This document shows positions 41,504 through 47,059 of a DNA stretch of 47,059 bases, in pieces (position 1 is the stretch's first letter; each line of letters begins with the position of its first letter). The position numbers and the translations under genes were made by a program. Location of the stretch: contig JASCPG010000018.1 of assembly GCA_029960085.1 (NCBI GenBank), forward strand, positions 1-47,059, written 5' to 3'. The notes under the pieces were generated by a model. That model was not told where the DNA came from. It saw only the letters and a program-made list of their open reading frames with translations, and did not search any database. This DNA is from Microbacteriaceae bacterium PS02067 (GTDB lineage: Bacteria; Actinomycetota; Actinomycetes; Actinomycetales; Microbacteriaceae).

Positions 41504-41898
41504 CCACTCGACACCTCTTCGCCGCCGTGGGCGCCCTCGCCCTCATCGCCTCGCTCACGGCGTGCGCCAGTGCCACACCGTCACCCGCCGAGTCCACCCC
41601 CGCCGGACAGGTCATCGCCCCGATCACGATGCCCGTGGGAGACCTCGACGGGACGACCGTCAACCTCGTCGTGGGTCAGGCGCTCAACATCGCGACCGGC
41701 GACGTCGATGTGACATCGTTCACCGCGACGGTCGTCGACCCGGCCGTCGCCGAGTTCAGCCCGGGCCGGATCGAGAGCACCGCAACCTTCAACCCCGGTT
41801 TCATGGCGCGCGCCGAAGGCACGACGACGGTCGAGCTGCACTCGAGCACGGCACCCGAGGAGATCGGCTTCACGATCGTCGTCAGCCCGCGGGGCTGA
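41500..41898 (+). CDS. Small secreted lipoprotein of unknown function
   Basis: 132 residues. A signal peptide with lipobox LTAC (cysteine at about 22, just after ALALIASLTA) predicts anchoring to the outer face of the membrane. The mature part is Thr/Pro-rich at first, then a compact beta-rich domain (VNLVVGQALNIATGDVDVTSF ... EIGFTIVVSPRG). I do not recognise the family, though the VGQ-L-I and TTTVELHSS pattern is reminiscent of proteinase-inhibitor-like beta sandwiches. The ATG sits in the stop of the EamA gene; 17 bases overlap the convergent glucosidase. Confidence 0.8.
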   Translation: MTTRHLFAAVGALALIASLTACASATPSPAESTPAGQVIAPITMPVGDLDGTTVNLVVGQALNIATGDVDVTSFTATVVDPAVAEFSPGRIESTATFNPGFMARAEGTTTVELHSSTAPEEIGFTIVVSPRG

Positions 41899-43630
41899 TG
41901 GTTTCGTAGACGCGCGCCTCCCAGGGGGCGAAGCGGTCCGACCCGGACCCCTCTGCCGACGCGTTCGAGAGGATCGGCTGCGCCGATGCCCAGACCGGTG
42001 CCTCCGTGCCGAGTTCCACCCGCTGCGGCGTCGAGGAGAGGTTCGCGATCACGAGCAGCCGCTCGTCGCCGAGACGCCGCTCGAACGCGAAGACGGCGTC
42101 CGCGCCGGCATCCAGCCTGCGGAACGATCCGTCCGCGACGACCGTGCGTTCGTGGCGGAGGCGGATGAGAGCGCGGTAGTGCTCGAAGACCGACCCTGGC
42201 ACGTCGTACTGCGCCTCGGCGTTGATCGTCGCGGTGTTGGGGTTCACCCCGATCCAGGGAGTCCCGGTGGTGAAGCCTCCCGTGGCGGAGGAGTCCCATT
42301 GGACCGGCGTCCGGGCGTTGTCGCGGCCGATGCGCCCGATGCCGCCCAGCAGGTCGTCCTCCGCGGCTCCGCGCGCGATGCTCTCGGCGTAGTGGTTGAT
42401 GCTCTCGACGTCACGGACGTCATCGATCGACGAGAACGGGTAGTTCGTCATCCCGATCTCCTCGCCCTGATAGACGTAGGGGGTTCCTCGCTGCAGATGC
42501 AGCACGGTCGCGAGGGCGGTCGCCGACTCACGCCACCACTGCGCATCATCACCGAAGCGACTCACCGGACGCGGCTGATCGTGGTTGGCGAGATAGAGGC
42601 TGTTCCAGCCGGTGCCGGCCAGCGCGTCCTGCCAGCGGGTGAAGGATGCCGCCAACGCGCCGTCCTCGAGCGGGCGGGGGCTGAACTTCGACTCGTCGCC
42701 GTGGTCGAGGCTGACGTGCTCGAACTGGAAGACCATGTCGAGCTCGCGCCGTGCGGGGTCGGTGAACAGCACGGCCTTTTCGGGGCTGACGCCGGGCATC
42801 TCGCCGACGGTGAGGAGCCCCGAGCGGCCCGTGAACACCTCGCGGTGCATCTCCTGAAGGAACTCGTGCAGGCGGGGACCGTGCGCATAGTGCGGGAACC
42901 CATCGCCGTACACGCTGTCGCCCGACGTCTCGCCGTCGGGCAGATCGGTGCGCTTGGAGATGAGGTTGATGACATCCATGCGGAACCCATCTACGCCGCG
43001 CTCGAGCCACCGCCGCATCATCGCGTAGATCGCCTGCCGCACCTCGGGGTTCTCCCAGTTGAGGTCGGGCTGCGTGCGATCGAACAGGTGCAGGTAGTAC
43101 TGCCCGCTCTGCGCGTCGTACTCCCACGTCGAGCCGGAGAAGAACGACACCCAGTTCGTCGGCTCGCTCCCCGGCTCGCCGGGATCCGTGCCGGGGCGGG
43201 CGTCGCGCCACCAGTACCAGTCCCGTTTCGCACTCGTCCGCGAGGAGCGCGACTCGATGAACCAGGGGTGCGCGTCGGAGGTGTGGTTCACCACGAGGTC
43301 CATCACGATCTTGATGCCGCGCGCGTGCGCCTCGACCAGCAGCTTGTCGAAGTCCTCCATGGTGCCGAACACGGGGTCGATCGCCTCGTAGTCGCTGATG
43401 TCGTAGCCGTTGTCCGCCTGCGGCGACTGGTAGACCGGCGAGAGCCAGATGACGTCGACACCCAGCCGCGCGAGGTGGTCGAGACGCTGGATGATGCCGC
43501 GGAGGTCGCCGATGCCGTCACCGTCGGAGTCCTGGAAGCTGCGCGGGTACACCTGATAGACGACCGCGCTCTTCCACCAGTCGGGAGCTGCCGCGATCGC
43601 GACGGTGCCAGAAGGCTCAGAGGACGACAT
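41882..43630 (-). CDS. GH13 alpha-glucosidase (oligo-1,6-glucosidase type)
   Basis: 582-residue alpha-amylase-family enzyme that releases glucose from the non-reducing ends of alpha-glucosides. The catalytic triad is visible: Asp219 in GFRMDVI, Glu277 in TVGEMPG, Asp351 in ANHDQPR; SPVYQSPQADNGYDISDY is typical of oligo-1,6-glucosidases. No signal peptide. Start overlaps the end of the GH66 gene by 14 bases, so it is the last gene of the ABC/GH66 operon and would finish the breakdown of isomalto-oligosaccharides. Confidence 0.92.
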   Translation of the reverse strand: MSSSEPSGTVAIAAAPDWWKSAVVYQVYPRSFQDSDGDGIGDLRGIIQRLDHLARLGVDVIWLSPVYQSPQADNGYDISDYEAIDPVFGTMEDFDKLLVEAHARGIKIVMDLVVNHTSDAHPWFIESRSSRTSAKRDWYWWRDARPGTDPGEPGSEPTNWVSFFSGSTWEYDAQSGQYYLHLFDRTQPDLNWENPEVRQAIYAMMRRWLERGVDGFRMDVINLISKRTDLPDGETSGDSVYGDGFPHYAHGPRLHEFLQEMHREVFTGRSGLLTVGEMPGVSPEKAVLFTDPARRELDMVFQFEHVSLDHGDESKFSPRPLEDGALAASFTRWQDALAGTGWNSLYLANHDQPRPVSRFGDDAQWWRESATALATVLHLQRGTPYVYQGEEIGMTNYPFSSIDDVRDVESINHYAESIARGAAEDDLLGGIGRIGRDNARTPVQWDSSATGGFTTGTPWIGVNPNTATINAEAQYDVPGSVFEHYRALIRLRHERTVVADGSFRRLDAGADAVFAFERRLGDERLLVIANLSSTPQRVELGTEAPVWASAQPILSNASAEGSGSDRFAPWEARVYETISPAG

Positions 43631-45236
43631 GGATGACCTGCCACGTGTTCAGCGCGGGCAGATCCGCGACCGCCTCGTCGCCGTCGATGCGCACCGCGAC
43701 GTCAACCAGGCGCGCCACGCCGTCCGGATCGGCGACACGCACGCGAGGGACGCGCCCGCGCAGATGGCGGAAGCGCAGCACGCCTCCCGACACCGGCGTG
43801 ATCTCGGCGCGGCCGGCGTCCCACAGCGTGTCGGTCTGGTCGCGCAGGTTGATGAGGTGCACGACGAGGTCGTCGCCCACCGAAGTGACCCGGCGCCAGA
43901 CGGCCCCGGGGACGGGGGTCGAGGTCACCTGCGCATCGGGGAAGGCCACGTCGAGGTCGCCGTTGTAGTCGCCGACGTACGACGAGGTGACCTCGCTGAT
44001 GTGCGGCGGCATGAGCAGCGCGTCGTGCTCCACCGCGAAGTCGTACCAGCGCGAGAGGAGCGCGAGGGTCTCGGGCTCGGCTTCGAGGTTGCGGACGTAG
44101 TACGGGTCGACGAGGAGGTTCCCCGCCTCGCCGGCGAGCAGCTGCGTGGCGCCGTGCGAGAACAGCGTCGCCATCGTGAAGGCGGCGGCGCGATCGGCCT
44201 CGGCCCGCGGCACCGAGTCGTAGATGTGCTGGTAGGCGGCGAGGACGATCGGCTGTCCGACCGAGCTCGCGCGCGCCCGGCGCACGACCTCGACGAGGGA
44301 TTCGAGCGTGTCGTTGGGCACCCACGGTTCGATGTACACGGCATCCTGCGCGAGCGACGCGGTGCGCCAGGTGGGGAAGTCGTTGACGTTGTTGAAGACG
44401 AGCCGGGCATCCGGGAGCTCGGCCCGCACCTCCTCGATGAGCCGGGCGAACGACTCGGCCACGTCGACGCGGGCTCCGTCGGGCGTGACGGCGAACTTCG
44501 GGTAGCCGTACTGGTCGAGGTGGTACCCGTCGAACCCGACCGCGGCGCTCGCCTCGGCGAGGTCCGCACGGAAGTGCGCAGTCCACTCGTCGGCCGCGGG
44601 GTCGACGATGAACAGGAAGTCACCGAGCGCGTACGGCTCACCTGTCGGGCGCAGAAGCGCGTGCTGCTTCCAGGCATCCCACTCCTGCGGGCCGACGGCG
44701 TACACGGCGGCATAGCCGATTGCGTCGACGCCGACCGAGCGGTAGGCCTCGATGAGAGAGCGCACGGTGGCCAGGGAGATCGGCTGTGCGAGGGCGTCGT
44801 CGTACTGCTCGCCGCCGCCCAGCAGGTCGGCGTGACGGTAGGCCCAGTCGTAGAACTGGATGCCGTTGAGGTGCAGCCGTCGGGCGAGGCGGGCGGCGGC
44901 CTGCACGTCCTTGTCGGGCGCGTAGCTCGCGACGAATCCGTAGCGCAGGCGCGCACGAGGATCGGCGGTCACCTCGACGGCGGTGCGGGCGAGCACCGCG
45001 CCGTCCGCGACGAGCTCGATGCCGTACCCGCCGTCTGCGAGGGCAGGCAGCGGGTACACGCCGGCCTCGGCGACGGGGACCGTGGCGACCTGCTCGCCGA
45101 GCGAGAACACGGCGAGCGCGGAGCCCGCGGGGAGCGCCGCCGCGGCATCCGGCGCGGAGAGGATCTCGATCGCCGGCGCCTCGCCGGTGGCGTAGGTCGA
45201 GCGGGTGGGAACAAGGGTGAGCTGGGTCACGGTCAT
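43617..45236 (-). CDS. GH66 family glycosidase (dextranase / cycloisomaltooligosaccharide glucanotransferase), cytoplasmic
   Basis: 539 residues. The GH66 catalytic pair is probably Asp241 in GYHLDQYG (nucleophile) and Glu303 in IEPW (acid/base), about 60 residues apart as in the family. An N-terminal beta domain (1-95) and a C-terminal beta domain flank the barrel. GH66 enzymes act on alpha-1,6-glucan and are usually secreted, but no signal peptide is present and the gene is coupled (ATGA) to an ABC permease, so its substrate is likely an imported linear or cyclic isomalto-oligosaccharide. Confidence 0.85.
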   Translation of the reverse strand: MTVTQLTLVPTRSTYATGEAPAIEILSAPDAAAALPAGSALAVFSLGEQVATVPVAEAGVYPLPALADGGYGIELVADGAVLARTAVEVTADPRARLRYGFVASYAPDKDVQAAARLARRLHLNGIQFYDWAYRHADLLGGGEQYDDALAQPISLATVRSLIEAYRSVGVDAIGYAAVYAVGPQEWDAWKQHALLRPTGEPYALGDFLFIVDPAADEWTAHFRADLAEASAAVGFDGYHLDQYGYPKFAVTPDGARVDVAESFARLIEEVRAELPDARLVFNNVNDFPTWRTASLAQDAVYIEPWVPNDTLESLVEVVRRARASSVGQPIVLAAYQHIYDSVPRAEADRAAAFTMATLFSHGATQLLAGEAGNLLVDPYYVRNLEAEPETLALLSRWYDFAVEHDALLMPPHISEVTSSYVGDYNGDLDVAFPDAQVTSTPVPGAVWRRVTSVGDDLVVHLINLRDQTDTLWDAGRAEITPVSGGVLRFRHLRGRVPRVRVADPDGVARLVDVAVRIDGDEAVADLPALNTWQVIHVVL

Positions 45237-46075
45237 CCTTTGACTGCCCCGGAGGTGAGGCCTTGTACGAAGTGGCGCTGGAAGATGAGGTACACGACGA
45301 TCACCGGGATCACGGCGATCACCGAGGCCGCGAAGACGAGACCCCACTGCGTCGCGTTCTGGCCCTGGAAGAGCTGGATCGCGATCGGCAGGGTGCGGTT
45401 CTCGGGGCTGTTGATGATCGTGAGGGCCCACGCGAACTCATCCCAGCAGGCGAGGAAGGTGAAGATGGTCGCCGTCGCGAGCGCCGGGCGGGCGAGCGGG
45501 ATGCCGAGCCGCCAGTAGCGCGTCCACGCGTTTGCGCCGTCGACCTGCATCGCCTGGTCGAGCTCTCCCGGGATGGCGGCGAAGAAGCCGCGCAGGAGGA
45601 AGACGTTCAGTGCGAGCGACCCGGCGACGTAGAAGACGATGAGCCCGGCGAGCGAGTCGAGGAGGCCGAAGTACTTCGCCAGGACGAACTGCGGGATGAT
45701 CAGCATCATCGCCGGGACCATGAGCCCGATGAGCATGACGCGGAAGATGATCTCGCGGCCGCGGAACTCGAACCGGGTGAAGGCGAACGCCATCATCGAG
45801 CTGATCAGCACCGACAGCGCGGTCGAGACCACGGCGACGATGACGGAGTTCAGCGCGTACCGGGAGAAGTCCTGACTCGTCCAGGCCTGCACGTAGTTGT
45901 CCCACGTGAACGGGTTGGGGATGAACTGCGGCGGTGTCGTCAGGACATAGGCCTGCGGCTTGAACGAGGTCGACAGCATGTACAGGAACGGGGTGATCAT
46001 CACCACCGCCCCGACGATGAGGGTGACGACGCGGGCGCTCGTCAGTGCGGTGCGCTGGGCGCTCTTTCGGGACAT
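45233..46075 (-). CDS. ABC sugar transporter permease, MalG type
   Basis: 280-residue inner-membrane permease with six helices and the EAA loop ELDQAMQVDGANAWTRYWRL that docks to the ATPase. It is the second of two permeases; its ATG overlaps the first permease's stop by one base (TGATG). No ATP-binding protein is encoded here, so a shared MsiK-type ATPase encoded elsewhere is probable, as in other actinobacteria. Confidence 0.93.
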   Translation of the reverse strand: MSRKSAQRTALTSARVVTLIVGAVVMITPFLYMLSTSFKPQAYVLTTPPQFIPNPFTWDNYVQAWTSQDFSRYALNSVIVAVVSTALSVLISSMMAFAFTRFEFRGREIIFRVMLIGLMVPAMMLIIPQFVLAKYFGLLDSLAGLIVFYVAGSLALNVFLLRGFFAAIPGELDQAMQVDGANAWTRYWRLGIPLARPALATATIFTFLACWDEFAWALTIINSPENRTLPIAIQLFQGQNATQWGLVFAASVIAVIPVIVVYLIFQRHFVQGLTSGAVKG

Positions 46076-46977
46076 CACGCCTCCTCCTCGCTGCGATCGC
46101 GGAAGACGCGCAGCTGCACGACCGAGAAGATGAACACGATGATCGTCAGCAGCACCGCGATCGCGGCGCCGTAGCCGAAGTCGAGGTTCGAGAACGCCTG
46201 CTGGTACATGAACGTGAGGACGACCTCGGTCTGGCCGCCCGGACCGCCCGCCGTCATGAGGAGCACCGAGGTGAAGACGTTGAACCCGCCGATGACGAGC
46301 ATGACGACGACGAACAGCATGGCCGGCCAGATGGCCGGGATCGTGACGGCGCGGAATCGCTGCCACCAGTTCGCCCCGTCGAGGGCGGCCGCCTCTTCGA
46401 GAGACTGCGGCACTCCCTGCAGCGCGGCGAGGAAGATCATCATCGACCAGCCGACGCCCTTCCAGACGCCCAGTGCGCAGATCGCCACGAGCGCGGTCCA
46501 GCGGTCCGACAGCCACGAGGTGTTCCCGTCGGTGAGGTGGAGGATGTCGCTGAGGGTCCAGTTGACGAGGCCCTGATCGGCGAAGAGGTACTTGAACAGC
46601 AGCGAGACGACCACCCAGCTGGTGACGACCGGCAGGTAGTAGAGCACCCGGAACAGGGGCTGGGCCGGGGCCTTCGAGCGAAGCAGCATCGCGACCGCGA
46701 GTCCGAGCACGATCTGCGGCGGCACGGTCAGCAGCATGTAGATGCCGCTGTTGGTGAGGCTCAGCCAGAAACGGTCGTCCTGCAGAGCACGCGCATAGTT
46801 GTCGAGCCCGAGGAAGTCGCTCGCGGCGCCCCGGAGGATGTTCCAGTCGTACAGGCTCATCTGCATGGCCTGGAGGATCGGATACAGGATGAACAGGCCG
46901 AAGAGGATCAACCCGGGAGCCAGGAACAGCCAGGGGGTGAGGTTCGGCTTGCGTCGACGACGTACGAGGGGGGTCGG
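46075..46977 (-). CDS. ABC sugar transporter permease, MalF type (5'-truncated)
   Basis: First-permease component with the EAA loop SLEEAAALDGANWWQRFRAV. The frame stays open upstream of the apparent TTG start: PTPLVRRRRKPNLTPWLFLAPG precedes LILFGL and looks like a genuine permease N-terminus, so the true start is farther left on the coding strand and lost in the terminal G run. The substrate-binding protein gene presumably lay upstream. Confidence 0.9.
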   Translation of the reverse strand, partial: PTPLVRRRRKPNLTPWLFLAPGLILFGLFILYPILQAMQMSLYDWNILRGAASDFLGLDNYARALQDDRFWLSLTNSGIYMLLTVPPQIVLGLAVAMLLRSKAPAQPLFRVLYYLPVVTSWVVVSLLFKYLFADQGLVNWTLSDILHLTDGNTSWLSDRWTALVAICALGVWKGVGWSMMIFLAALQGVPQSLEEAAALDGANWWQRFRAVTIPAIWPAMLFVVVMLVIGGFNVFTSVLLMTAGGPGGQTEVVLTFMYQQAFSNLDFGYGAAIAVLLTIIVFIFSVVQLRVFRDRSEEEA

Positions 46978-47059
46978 GGGGGGGGGGGGGGGGGGGGCGC
47001 CCCCCCCCCCCCCGGGGGGGGGGGGGGGGTGGGGGGGGGGGGGGGGGGGGGGGGGGGGG
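46975..47059. other. G/C homopolymer contig end (probable artefact)
   Basis: Apart from a TC, a GCGC and one T, the last 85 bases are pure G and C runs, up to more than twenty long. This is not plausible genomic sequence for this organism and it truncates the permease gene. Confidence 0.85.

Noticed and set aside
46975..47059. Terminal G/C runs as G-quadruplex or telomere-like repeat
   Set aside because: Pure homopolymers at both contig ends fit sequencing or assembly artefacts; actinobacterial telomeres are not homopolymeric.

Overview
The window looks like one contig of a high-GC actinobacterium, most likely Microbacteriaceae and probably Microbacterium. The genus is inferred from about 70% GC, GTG starts, many 1- and 4-base gene overlaps, the purB / PTP / holin-like / hisC / E1-E2 gene order, and a striking excess of the heptamer GGATGCC/GGCATCC. 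Both ends collapse into G/C homopolymer runs that look like assembly or read artefacts. The first gene is intact, but the last gene (an ABC permease) loses its 5' end in the right-hand G run. Coding density is very high. The longest gene-free stretches are about 210 bp (24963-25174 and 16347-16553), and both hold regulatory sites. I see no rRNA, tRNA, CRISPR array, insertion sequence or prophage.

Layout. 0-6.2 kb (minus strand): phosphoketolase, then a three-gene 2-oxo acid dehydrogenase operon (E1-alpha, E1-beta, E2) that looks more like branched-chain than pyruvate dehydrogenase. 6.2-11.4 kb: a HisC-like aminotransferase, a small 'phage holin family' membrane protein, a WXG100-like small protein coupled to an alpha/beta hydrolase, a low-molecular-weight tyrosine phosphatase and purB. 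11.4-20.7 kb: small membrane proteins, a DUF1801 protein, a Gfo/Idh oxidoreductase, an alpha/beta hydrolase, a MATE exporter with an operator-bearing promoter, a DUF808 membrane protein, a HAD hydrolase, a serine hydrolase broken by a frameshift and carrying a pentapeptide minisatellite, a DUF1349 protein and a NUDIX hydrolase. 20.7-23.9 kb: an unusual zinc-ribbon SDR protein, an orphan barstar and an LtrA-like membrane protein.

23.9-35.1 kb is a phenylacetate degradation island. A TetR regulator (PaaR-like) and a thioesterase lie on the minus strand. On the plus strand come thiolase, enoyl-CoA hydratase, 3-hydroxyacyl-CoA dehydrogenase, PaaZ and PaaI, followed by a second unit with PaaABCDE and a PaaG-type isomerase. 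Together they take phenylacetyl-CoA through epoxidation, isomerisation, ring hydrolysis/oxidation and beta-oxidation to acetyl-CoA and succinyl-CoA. Near-identical operators (GAACGATCGTTC and GACCGATCGTTC) sit in the -35/-10 spacers of the paaR and paaA promoters. The ligase PaaK is not in the window.

35.1-41.9 kb: a hicA-hicB toxin-antitoxin pair, a TetR/DUF4386 pair around a perfect 11+1+11 palindrome, a HelR-type RNA polymerase-associated helicase preceded by a rifamycin-associated-element-like inverted repeat, a LysR regulator divergent from an EamA exporter, and a lipoprotein. 41.9-47.0 kb: a minus-strand operon with two ABC sugar permeases, a signal-less GH66 (dextranase/CITase family) enzyme and a GH13 alpha-glucosidase, suggesting import and cytoplasmic breakdown of isomalto-oligosaccharides.

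A recurring signal across the window is a -10-like hexamer (TANNNT) placed 5-7 bases before the start codon of at least 13 genes, which points to widespread leaderless transcription.
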